Positions 27,252 to 35,605 of a DNA stretch of 64,000 bases are shown here, in pieces; the first letter of the stretch is position 1; the number at the start of each line of letters is the position of its first letter. The notes below the pieces were generated by a model that made no database searches, had not been told where the DNA came from, and saw only the letters and a list, made by a program, of their open reading frames with translations. A program made the position numbers and the translations under genes. This stretch comes from Leishmania martiniquensis (lineage: Eukaryota > Euglenozoa > Kinetoplastea > Trypanosomatida > Trypanosomatidae). The stretch is from NCBI RefSeq assembly GCF_017916325.1, contig NC_090151.1, positions 191,001 to 255,000 on the forward strand. Direction: 5' to 3'.

Positions 27252-29201
27252 TCAAGTGTACTGACGGCGAAGGACTTGCTGGCAGACCCACTCGGCAAAC
27301 TGCGAGGGCGGCGGTGGCGCGCCGGGTCGCCGCGCACGCATGGCTGAGGCAGCCCCCAAAAAAAGGCTCGCGTAGGGCACCGTGTAGAGAGCCTCCATCT
27401 CGCACTTGACGCTGAGTCGCTGCATCTTGCGCGCCTCGTCGAGCCACGCAGCCGCGGAAGCCCGATTCGCCTGCTGCTTGGGGTCCGCCTCCCAGAGCAT
27501 GCAGTGGCTTTCGTGCGCTGCATCAAAGTTGACTGAGGTACGATCCGCCCACTTCACATGATGCTGTTCGACCAACTCACGGTCCCCCACGTCCGCCGCC
27601 GCCTTGGTGCGGAGAGCTTCGCTTGCCGCTGAAGGCGTCGCTGCATGGTGCAGGATGTATTCCAAGCGCTTGATCTGATGTCCCATCACAACGGTGTCTC
27701 GGTGGGTGAGCTGTTGAAAAGGCGCGATGCTCATCCGTGACGAGGCGACTGCCGCATTTTTTTCGGCATGCAGAGTGGAGGAGACAAACTTCGGAGCACA
27801 GGAGGCGGCGACTTCCTTTCCGCTTGCCCGGCTACCATTGTGAGTGCCACCCCAAGGCTCACCACGTGCTCGCAGAGGAGGTGGTGTGCTGTCGTGCAGG
27901 TAACGATTCTGTGATATCGAGGAGTCGCCGGTGCTCGCAGTGTCGCTGTCTCTCTTTTCGATCACACGCGTGACATGGGCGGTGCGCATGCCCAGCCACC
28001 GCAGGGCGGGCACCGCGTAGTACCGGCTTTCCATTGGGGCCGAGCCAGCTGGAAGCGCGTCGAATGTAGCAGCCCAGCGATACGCGGCGAGGATGGCAAG
28101 CCCATACGGGTTGTAGTCTACAAGCCCCACAACTGCGGCACGAGGGAGTGCCGCGTGTAAGTGGGCCAGCAATCGACGCGCTGCATGGGTCGGGAATCCT
28201 TGAGCCGTGAGCAGCACACACGGCAGACGCCGCGGCAGTCCTTCGCGCAGCAGCTGAACGAAGACTGCATGCTTCTCCACGACGAGGATTGCGCACACTT
28301 TCGGTGATACTTGAAAGCCGTCGGCGGCAGCGATAGATGAGCGGCTGTTCAGGCTGGGATCGCGCGTGTAGGCCGAGCGGCTTGACTCCGAGAGCTGCGG
28401 CGGGCGGGTGTTCGCCCCATTCGGTAGAGGCGCTGATCCTGAGATCCCACGATCATCGTCATCCTCGGCAGCCGCGCATTCGGCGATTGCTCGGACAGAG
28501 ACAATCAAGTCGGCGGCTAAAAGTGGTAACGGCATGCCCTCCTCCGCTGTCACCCCCGTCCACCCGCTCTGCAAGCTCACCCCGCGGTACCAGAGCCAGC
28601 CCGCAATGTAGCCTCGTCCGCCTGCGGTCACGCCCATCATCTCGCGCGGTAGCCGCAGCACACGCGAAATCTGCTGCACTGTACGGTTCACCACCACCTG
28701 CGCCGATATTTCGCGGACAAGGTGATAGTACACGTCACGCTGTGTCGCCACGTCACCGCGCACCACGTTGAAGAACAGCACTGCAAGAACTGCAAGATGG
28801 TGACGAGCGGTCTGCAAAGTATGCATATTCCTGGTGTGTTGGTCATTGCCCGAGCGCGCCTCTGCACCCTCGTAGCCCGGTGCGGACGCCGCGTGCCCCC
28901 ACTCTTCACGTATTACGCTCACGAGCGTCGCCGAGGTGGCGTCACCAGCTGCATTAGTCCAGGTCTGCAGTTTACGAGGCATGACGGGTTGAGCGCGCCT
29001 TGGGCAGCTGCCAGACGCCCCTCCCTCGACGGACATCACCCTGTGGCCTCTGGACGGCACTTGCTTGGCGGGCGTCGAGAGAAGCGCGTGCAGCAGCTCA
29101 AGCACGTACACTTCCATGCGGCGGAGAGCCTCATCGCGCAGCTCGTCTGCTCTGGTGGCCGCCACCACTGCAGGGGAAACCTCCGCAAAGCTGTCCGTCA
29201 T
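27252..29201 (-). CDS. SPO11: SPO11 / topoisomerase VI subunit A-like protein
   Basis: Family members make meiotic double-strand breaks through a tyrosyl-DNA link. From the ATG at 29199-29201 the product has 649 residues, longer than the usual about 400 because of inserts and tails. The 5Y-CAP region is clear: TQRDVYYHLVR with Y158/Y159 (Y159 aligns with the catalytic Tyr of other SPO11s), followed by VLRLPREMMGV and GYIAGWLWYRG. The Toprim domain has LVVEKHAVF with E309, LTAQGFPTHAARR, and VDYNPYG with D362 but N364 where a second Asp is usual. The C-terminal about 220 residues are unlike other members apart from a short ordered tail. The longer frame to 29369 begins with GTG and spans the acceptor, so it was rejected. 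Confidence 0.85.
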   Translation of the reverse strand: MTDSFAEVSPAVVAATRADELRDEALRRMEVYVLELLHALLSTPAKQVPSRGHRVMSVEGGASGSCPRRAQPVMPRKLQTWTNAAGDATSATLVSVIREEWGHAASAPGYEGAEARSGNDQHTRNMHTLQTARHHLAVLAVLFFNVVRGDVATQRDVYYHLVREISAQVVVNRTVQQISRVLRLPREMMGVTAGGRGYIAGWLWYRGVSLQSGWTGVTAEEGMPLPLLAADLIVSVRAIAECAAAEDDDDRGISGSAPLPNGANTRPPQLSESSRSAYTRDPSLNSRSSIAAADGFQVSPKVCAILVVEKHAVFVQLLREGLPRRLPCVLLTAQGFPTHAARRLLAHLHAALPRAAVVGLVDYNPYGLAILAAYRWAATFDALPAGSAPMESRYYAVPALRWLGMRTAHVTRVIEKRDSDTASTGDSSISQNRYLHDSTPPPLRARGEPWGGTHNGSRASGKEVAASCAPKFVSSTLHAEKNAAVASSRMSIAPFQQLTHRDTVVMGHQIKRLEYILHHAATPSAASEALRTKAAADVGDRELVEQHHVKWADRTSVNFDAAHESHCMLWEADPKQQANRASAAAWLDEARKMQRLSVKCEMEALYTVPYASLFLGAASAMRARRPGAPPPPSQFAEWVCQQVLRRQYT

Positions 29202-29812
29202 GGGCGCAGCTGATTCGAAGTTCTCCGGGTGGAAAGACGAGCCGTCCAGCGGCCGGTGTGTGATGTGTCTGGCGACTGGGCGAGAGGGAGGGAGACGGCG
29301 ATGAGGTCCCTCACTGCGTCGCCCGCTTGTGCTGCTTGCCGACAGAGTCTGCCCGTGCGTGAAGCTCACGGACGGCGACTGTTAGGAGGGAAGAGGTGAA
29401 GGAAAGGGAAGAGGCGTGCAGCGCGCCAAAGGAGGGAAGCGGGTGAGCACTGGTGAAAGAGCGAGGCAAAGGGCAGCCGTAAGAGTGTGTCTGCAGAAAC
29501 GAGCCCGCATGCGCGCACACAGAGAGAGAGGGGGAGGGAGGGAGACACAGACGGGCAGGCAGGCGCAGGCTGGCACCAAGACAGAGCGCGCGCCGCACAT
29601 ATCCCCTTTTCGTGAATCTTCGGTGAGGTGAAAGGGAACAGGGAAGCACGTGAAACGCGCTAAAGAGAGAGAGAGCGGCAATGCACACCTGTTCGCTCCT
29701 CCCTCTGCTCGTAAGACGAGTTGATTTCGCTTAAATCTGGGCTTGTCGATGGCGAGTACACCATCACAGTCAATCGCCTCCTCTCCGTGTCCTTCATCAA
29801 CGCCACCGTCAC
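29202..29812. other. Intergenic region SPO11-like gene - PPIL4-like gene
   Basis: About 0.6 kb: SPO11 leader and acceptor plus further C/T tracts in the transcript sense (about 29520-29545, 29660-29673). No gene seen. Confidence 0.6.
29276..29299 (-). promoter_or_regulatory. Candidate spliced-leader acceptor of SPO11-like gene
   Basis: Minus-strand CCGTCTCCCTCCCTCTCGCCCAG with AG at 29277-29276, giving a 74-nt leader before the ATG at 29201. Confidence 0.6.
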
Positions 29813-31729
29813 TCACACCAGAGGAACGCGGCAGCGCTTCCGCAGTTCACGCTGCCGCTGCGCCCACAGCTTCGAAACGGACTGGGAGAAGTCAACGTGA
29901 ATGCGGCAGTCGTCGATGAGGGCCTTGTCCATTTTTTGGAAGGCCCGGAAGCACGCCTCAGCGCTCTCAAACGTAACAAAGCCGTAGCACAGCGACTCCT
30001 TTGTCGTGGCGTCGTGGATGACGTCAGCGGAGGTGACACGGCCGAACTGGGCGAAGCAGAGCGCGAGCCCCTCCCCTGTCGTCACAGGGTTGAGCTTGCA
30101 CACGAACAGAACATTGTCTGGCGGCTTGATGTCACCACGCACGTCGGCCACGCCGTTCAGCACGTGTAGCATGAGCGACAGCGTCTCATTGGCCTTCTCC
30201 TGGTGCTGCTGCGCAAAGCTCCTGCGGCGCTCCTCCAACTGCTTCGCCGAGAGCGCCGCCGCAGCACTGTGACGAGATAGATGGCCGCCGTCGCGAAGCC
30301 CCTCGACGTCTTCGTCCTCGGAGCTTAAGTACTCACCGGCGTAGTGCGGGTTGCACACCAGCTCAGGTGTACCGAGAGAGGCCGCTGGTTCGTCATTACT
30401 CCGCGCCTCCGCTGGGGCAGCGCCGAGGATAATGAGTGGCTGCGCGGTGCACCCGCCCCCCGGCGGCGTGGGGGTCGGCTGCAAGTAGAGGGACGCATCG
30501 GCAACGGTGCGAGGGCGCTTGATGCCTGTATACCCGTGCGCCCAAAGACTTGCGTGCACCAGCTCCACCAGCTGAAGGTGCGCAATGCGCACAGCCGCTG
30601 GCGAAGCCCACCATTGGAAGCACCCGGCCTCATGCAGCGCCGCTCCGATGCGCTGCCGTTGCTGTGACCGCTGCTCCGCCGCGGCAGAGCTGCCTGTCAT
30701 CGACGAAACCCCCCACCACGCCGTGGGGGGAATAACCACGTACTTTTCGGTGCCGGCTGTTGGAAGGACAGTGGCCCGCTTTACGCGCAGCATCCGCACA
30801 GGTCGAGGCCACGACAACGCCGACCGACCCGCCACCACGTCAACATCCGCCAAAGCGCTGGCGTCAGTCGTCGTTGGTGCGCCGTCTCCGAGGCGATTGC
30901 GGATAGGGGCGCGACGTATCCGGCGCAGCACCGCATCGCCCTCGCGCACCACACCGATGGTGATGTACTGCTGGTCGAGAAAGTCCATTGCGCGGTCCGA
31001 TAGCGTGAGACCGAAGCGCGGCGTCGGCGCTGATGTATCGACCAGCAGGCTCCCGGCACGGCATACTGTGCAGGGCGAGCAGGAGCTGCGCAAGGCACTT
31101 ACGCCAGGCGCAGAAGCCGAGACAGTGAAACTAGAAACGTGCGCGTAAACTCGTTGATAGCCGCCTTTGGCGCGGCTGTCCCCAGAACTGGACGGGGCGA
31201 GCCCGGCGCACCGCCGCCGCTTGCACACCCGTGCCTCTTGCTGCATTGCCTGTTGTACTGCAGCCTCTTGCTGCTCGACTAGGTCGGCTGTTATATAAGA
31301 TGAGGCACCACCACTGTCGCGCCGGGGCTCGCTCGCAGTGGACAATGTTGGTGGCGCGTCGCCCTCCGCACGCCCCTTCCTGGGAAGCAGCCTCCAGAAG
31401 TTCAGCGGGCCCGGGCACGGCAACGTTGCCGGGGTGGTCGAATGTGAGCACAGCAGCCTCTGGAGCAGCTCCGCGTACACCGAGTCTGCCGTGAGGGAGA
31501 AGAACACCGCCACTTCCGGGACCACCTCGGTAGCCACCGCGCCGTTCCACAGCTGAGCTCTGCACAGGTTCATGAAGTTCCCCGTCAGCGCCGAGCAGTC
31601 CGCGCCGAAGAGGTCGATGGTGAGCGGCCCGAGGGATGTCTCCAGTCGCAGGCCTGCGGTGACCACCCCGACACCGGCGTCGCCATGGCGGCCGCTGCTG
31701 TGAACAACGGTGGCGCTTGAGCGCTGCAT
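29813..31729 (-). CDS. PPIL4: PPIL4-type protein: divergent cyclophilin domain plus RRM
   Basis: 638 residues from the ATG 31727-31729 (MQRSSATVVH). The C-terminal RRM (about 536-617) is very close to that of PPIL4: VLFVCKLNPVTT as RNP2 region, LCYGFVTF as RNP1, then IDDCRIHVDFSQSVSK. The N-terminal half starts like a cyclophilin (LRLETSLGPLTIDLF at 27-41, NFMNLCR), is broken by a long insertion, and resumes at RFGLTLSDRAMDFLDQQYITIGVV. The usual catalytic F-x-x-Q motif with its Arg is not visible, so isomerase activity is doubtful. PPIL4 proteins are spliceosome-associated in other eukaryotes; in this organism a role in RNA processing in the nucleus is inferred. The open frame upstream to 32056 reads through pyrimidine-rich leader and CA repeats. 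Confidence 0.88.
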   Translation of the reverse strand: MQRSSATVVHSSGRHGDAGVGVVTAGLRLETSLGPLTIDLFGADCSALTGNFMNLCRAQLWNGAVATEVVPEVAVFFSLTADSVYAELLQRLLCSHSTTPATLPCPGPLNFWRLLPRKGRAEGDAPPTLSTASEPRRDSGGASSYITADLVEQQEAAVQQAMQQEARVCKRRRCAGLAPSSSGDSRAKGGYQRVYAHVSSFTVSASAPGVSALRSSCSPCTVCRAGSLLVDTSAPTPRFGLTLSDRAMDFLDQQYITIGVVREGDAVLRRIRRAPIRNRLGDGAPTTTDASALADVDVVAGRSALSWPRPVRMLRVKRATVLPTAGTEKYVVIPPTAWWGVSSMTGSSAAAEQRSQQRQRIGAALHEAGCFQWWASPAAVRIAHLQLVELVHASLWAHGYTGIKRPRTVADASLYLQPTPTPPGGGCTAQPLIILGAAPAEARSNDEPAASLGTPELVCNPHYAGEYLSSEDEDVEGLRDGGHLSRHSAAAALSAKQLEERRRSFAQQHQEKANETLSLMLHVLNGVADVRGDIKPPDNVLFVCKLNPVTTGEGLALCFAQFGRVTSADVIHDATTKESLCYGFVTFESAEACFRAFQKMDKALIDDCRIHVDFSQSVSKLWAQRQRELRKRCRVPLV

Positions 31730-33174
31730 GAGAGGAGCGACGGGGGATGAGAGAGGGAAGCGTTCGTTTCTTCGAACGAAAAGCGGCGGAGCTCTGTGCG
31801 TGAAGAGACGACTGTGACGGTGTCTGTCCACGCACACACACACACGCAGGCATAAATGCATAGATAACGTGTATGCGTGCGCGCAGCGGACACGCAAAGA
31901 GAAAGAGAGAGAGGGAGGGAGGGGAAGGTGAAGTGACGCCGTGAAGTAGCGCAAGAGCCTGCAAGGCGACACCGAGAGAGAAAGACCGAGAGAGCTCACG
32001 GCGAGCGGCCCTTCCCTCCCAACCTCCGGCCTTGCGGCACTCGAATGGACGGGCAAGTAGGGCCTGTAGAGGCATCGATACGCCGATGCTTCGCCAATCG
32101 ACTAGCGGCAAACGATAGGAGAGAGGAAGAGGCAGGAATGTGCAGCACGCTGTGTAGACGGCACTCGCTCTGTCACACCCTCACGCCTGGTCTCCGCCGT
32201 GCACGCAGTCCTCGGTTTCACCCCACGATGGCGCCATAGCGCCACCCTTACTGGCACGCGCACGCTGCTGGGCTGTCATCCTTTCTCGGTCCTTTTTTTG
32301 CCGCGCATGGCGAGGAGACAGTTCAAGCGCAACACAAATAGAAACAGACACGCAGACACAGACTTGGAGACGGAGAGGAAAGGCGCGCTTATGTGTGCCC
32401 GGGTCTTTGCGCCTGCGCCTGTGTATGTGTGCATGTGAGTGTGTGTAGTCGGAAGGGCGTATCTGCGTCTTGGGGGCAGGGGGGATAAGGCCCTGAGACA
32501 AGGCCCCATACGCGCACACACAAGTACTTGATAAAGGGCAGCACAGCGGCCACGGCACATGCGCCGCATGTCCGACCGCGGCGATAAGAGGGCGCGCAGG
32601 CAGGCGCACACGCCAAGAAAGGGAAAAGGCCGCATACCTCGGGAAAGGTCTTCTCGAATACGGCCGTCAACCGTTTCAGCACGCCACAAATGTCCCCTGC
32701 CCCCTTTACCCCCACCCCTTCTACATACAGTGAGAGAGAGGGAGAGGGAGGGAGGGAGGGGGCACGCGTACCTTCGCTCTCTTCGGCTCGCCTCCTCGCA
32801 CAGTCTTTCACTTACTACCAAAGCGTAAGCCTCTCACCCCACGCGCCACACAAGGGCGGAGACGGCAGGAAAAGCCAATGAAAGAGGGCTAAGCACAGCA
32901 TCGAAGAAGAGTGTGCGTGCACCGGCGCACGCAGACATCAAGGAGCAGCGGCAGCTGTCGCGATGGCCGCAGCAAAAAGTAGTGAGAGGTGCTCTGAGTC
33001 ATTGATGGAGATAGAGAGAAAAAGCGCGCTCACGAAGGCGATGGGAAATGAGAAGCGAAATGTCGGCGCGCGGTGCACGTCATCGGGGCCAGCAAAGGCG
33101 GACCTCCTATGAACGCCGCCCGCGAAGGGAGCCCACCCCCCGTCGCACGGCAGCTTGGCCGGCCAACGTCTCTT
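31730..33174. other. Intergenic region PPIL4-like gene - RING gene
   Basis: About 1.4 kb: leader of the PPIL4-like gene with purine-rich plus-strand blocks (31741-31759, 31899-31927), a CA run at 31832-31847, and more GA/GGGA repeats at 32729-32760. Several AGs could be acceptors. No gene seen. Confidence 0.55.
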
Positions 33175-33555
33175 CTAGTTCTGCTGAATGACGCGTTCCT
33201 GCTGCCACTGATTTCGACAGAGCGGGCACGTCCCTTGAAGCCACTGCTCCAGGCAGTGCAAGTGAAAAATGTGGCTGCACACACCGACGACGACAGAGCA
33301 CTCGTCCATAGAGGAGGTGCATTTCACACATGGCTGCCCGAGGGCGCTCTTGCAGATGGGGCAGTCCCCTGTCATGAGCAGCGTTTCGCGTGGTACACTT
33401 CGCGCAGTGACGTACATGTATTTGGTCTCAATGGGAACAATGAAATCGTTGTCAGGCACCGAGGGGCTCCTGGCGGTGGACGGGCTCGCCATGGCTCCTC
33501 GAGAATCCGGTCGATGATCACTCTCTTCCCCATTCCGCTCTTTCTCCCCGCGCAT
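33175..33555 (-). CDS. Small RING-H2 protein of the RBX/APC11 type
   Basis: 126 residues from the ATG 33553-33555, or 105 from the next in-frame ATG at 33490-33492 (MASPSTARS). The C-terminal half is a RING-H2 finger with the extra zinc-binding Cys pair of RBX1/RBX2/APC11: C65, C68, C76, C79, C86, C93, H95, H98, C101, C110, C113 (numbering from 33555), ending CPLCRNQW. Such proteins are the catalytic RING subunits of cullin-type ubiquitin ligases. The Trp-rich beta-strand that RBX1 inserts into cullins is not recognisable here (TKYMYVTARSV instead). Whether it is an RBX2, an APC11 or a lineage-specific paralogue is open. It is next to a second RBX-type gene at 34180-34752. 33555 is the first ATG after the best acceptor. 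Confidence 0.8.
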   Translation of the reverse strand: MRGEKERNGEESDHRPDSRGAMASPSTARSPSVPDNDFIVPIETKYMYVTARSVPRETLLMTGDCPICKSALGQPCVKCTSSMDECSVVVGVCSHIFHLHCLEQWLQGTCPLCRNQWQQERVIQQN

Positions 33556-33576
33556 ATGTGCGTGTGTGTATGTGCA

Positions 33577-33599
33577 CTGTGGGAGGAGGAAGGAGGGGT
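33577..33599 (-). promoter_or_regulatory. Candidate spliced-leader acceptor of the small RING gene
   Basis: Minus-strand CACCCCTCCTTCCTCCTCCCACAG, AG at 33578-33577; the first ATG follows 21 nt later at 33555. Confidence 0.65.
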
Positions 33600-33747
33600 G
33601 CGTGCGTTCGTGCGCGAATGAAGTGCCTGCGTGATTGTCGGCCGTGCTTGTGACTCATGCATGCGCATCTATGCGCTAGTGAGAGGGCCACCACACAGCC
33701 GAGGATGGGGAGAAGGGGGAGGGGAGGTCAGTGATACACCGCAGCGG

Positions 33748-33987
33748 TCATGCGATGAAGGCATATTTAAAGGCAAGCTGCACGGCTACATCGACCGAGG
33801 GAGGGAGGGAGGGAGCCGAATGTGCAAAGACTCCCATCACGTGGTGCACAAGCCTCGGCTTCACTGGCGCACATGTAGCATAGATGTCGGTGTCCGCACA
33901 TGAGATGGAGCAAAGCTGGCCACGGCAGCGTACGCATGGTGTCACACGGACGTCTTGCAAACGAGATGGGTCGATGATAGCGGGCAT
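33748..33987 (-). CDS. Possible small Cys-rich protein (79 residues)
   Basis: Low-confidence small ORF, start ATG 33985-33987. It has five closely spaced cysteines (C18-x2-C21-x4-C26-x3-C30-x8-C39) followed by His residues, as in a zinc-binding module, and then a low-complexity tail. A very strong polypyrimidine tract ending CACAG abuts the ATG directly. It could be a real small protein, the decayed remnant of a third RING copy (HVMGVFAHS loosely recalls the W-G-V-C-x-H segment of RBX proteins), or just leader/3'-flank sequence with the acceptor serving the downstream RING gene. Confidence 0.3.
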   Translation of the reverse strand: MPAIIDPSRLQDVRVTPCVRCRGQLCSISCADTDIYATCAPVKPRLVHHVMGVFAHSAPSLPPSVDVAVQLAFKYAFIA

Positions 33988-34011
33988 CTGTGAGGGAGGA
34001 GAGGAGGGGGA
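33988..34011 (-). promoter_or_regulatory. Strong polypyrimidine tract and AG abutting an ATG
   Basis: Minus-strand CTCCCCCTCCTCTCCTCCCT then CACAG with AG at 33989-33988, immediately before the ATG at 33987. Could be an acceptor for the small ORF or an alternative acceptor for the RING gene at 33175-33555. Confidence 0.55.
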
Positions 34012-34179
34012 GCTAGCCGCTACTCGAGTCGGAGTGTGCGCGAGGTGGTTCATCGACGCACCTGCCGCTCCCTCCCCCTCCCCCAACTCCTTCCATCGTC
34101 GCATACCCTCAAGGCCCCTCTGCTTAGCAGCACTGCTTCCGCGTTTCCTCCCTGCGCCGCTGCACTTTGCCTGCGCGCG

Positions 34180-34752
34180 CTACTCGTTCGAGGTGATCTT
34201 GTGCAGCTGCCATTGCCGCCCACACACCGGGCACACCGTGCGCATCTGAAGCCATCTTGAGACGCAGTGGTAGTGGTACACGTGCCCGCACGTTCCCCAA
34301 GCCACGCAGCACTTACCTGAAAGATCTGCCAGTCTTGGCTGAGCCGAGTGCTTGGCGGCAGTGGCAGGCGGCGGTGATGGTGTCGATACTGGGGTCGCCC
34401 TGGACGCACTTGGCCCTTCGCTGGCTGCCCGCACCGTAGAAGCTCTGTGCTGCGAGGAAAACGCGGGCTGCGCCCCTGCTACTGGCGATGTCAATGCCCG
34501 CGCTGGCACGGTGGACGATGGCGGTGCCATGGCAAGGCAGTTGATGCAGCGATCGGCCAAGTTGGCTTTGCAGATGGCGCACACACGCGTCTGCACATCC
34601 CAAGACCACACCGCGACAGTGTCCCACTGCTGTGCTGTTATCTTGCACGGTATGTGCGGCGTCACGACGGAGATGGCGTCGCCAGCGCACCTAATCCGAT
34701 CCGCAACGGGCGGGTTCGCGGGTCCTGCCATAGCCGGGGCGGGCACGCTCAT
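34180..34752 (-). CDS. RBX1: RBX1/ROC1-type RING-H2 protein with a long insertion in the RING
   Basis: 190 residues from the ATG 34750-34752 (MSVPAPAMAG). WDTVAVWSWDVQTRVCAICK at 43-62 closely matches the cullin-binding strand and first zinc pair of RBX1; zinc ligands C58, C61, C69, C72, then C148/C149, C155, H157, H160, H162, C163, C174, C177, ending WQLHKI. The stretch 73-146 is a Ser/Ala/Pro-rich insertion (about 60 residues more than in RBX1) between the first Cys cluster and the rest of the finger. The last ligand is Cys as in RBX2 rather than the Asp of RBX1. Expected role: RING subunit of SCF/cullin ubiquitin ligases. The in-frame open sequence upstream to 35061 looks like leader and was not included. 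Confidence 0.88.
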   Translation of the reverse strand: MSVPAPAMAGPANPPVADRIRCAGDAISVVTPHIPCKITAQQWDTVAVWSWDVQTRVCAICKANLADRCINCLAMAPPSSTVPARALTSPVAGAQPAFSSQHRASTVRAASEGPSASRATPVSTPSPPPATAAKHSAQPRLADLSGKCCVAWGTCGHVYHYHCVSRWLQMRTVCPVCGRQWQLHKITSNE

Positions 34753-35605
34753 TTCACGCGTGTTTTTTTCGTTGTCTTGTGTCCTCGCAGTGATCGGCGT
34801 ATGCTTGCCTCCTCCTCCTCGCCCCTCCCCCCTCTTCTCCGTGGGGTAGCAGCCCTTCCCTCCAGGCAGCAAGGAAGTGTTCTGCGCGTGCTCTTGTGCG
34901 GAGAGGCAGGTATCAGGAGGGGGCTCACCGCAGCCTCTACTTCTCTGTCGCACGCACAGGGCCGTGAAGCTCGCTGTGATGATAATGCGCAGGAGGGCTG
35001 CAGTGGCGGCTGTGCGCGCGAGTGTTAATGCGCGCGTGCCCACAGCAGCACGAAGCCACACGACTGGACTCTATCCGAGCCAGCGGCATGTCCAGAAAAG
35101 CAAAGTGGCAGAGAGGGTGTTCGCAATGGGAAAGGATGGGAAGGGAGACATGGGCGCGGAGCAGCATTAATGCACGTGGGAGCCGTGGAAGGGAAAGCGG
35201 AGGAGGGAGGAGGAGCATCCTCGCATCGGCGAGGGCGGGGAGAGGAAGGGGCGCACTCCCTCCCCCTCTCCACCCACCGCCCCTCGAGTGGCCCGCGGAT
35301 TTGTCGCCAGAGAAAGCGAAAGGAAAAGAAAAAAACAGTGAGGAAAGGGGAAGGCACTCTCAGACTGGAAGACGGACAGCGGCGCCATCCGCCGCAACGC
35401 ATCGAATGGCAGAGCCCCCGCAGCCGTCGATCACTTCTCCGGCGTCTGCTGAGAGGTGAAACGCTTGTCCACTCTGCCAAATCCACACGTGGAGGAGGAA
35501 AAGAAAAAAAGAGAAGGCAAGACGGAGCAGCAGTCCACACTGTGCTTGTGTGTGTGCTTGTGTGTGTGTGTGTCGAGGTGTGCGCCTGCACATCACGATG
35601 CACCC
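34753..35605. other. Intergenic region RBX1-like gene - coiled-coil gene
   Basis: About 0.85 kb with purine/pyrimidine-skewed blocks, GAGG-rich stretch at 35189-35215 and a TG run at 35545-35573. No gene seen. Confidence 0.55.

Noticed and set aside
29202..29369. N-terminal extension of the SPO11-like protein
   Set aside because: Its first codon is GTG, and a splice acceptor lies inside it.
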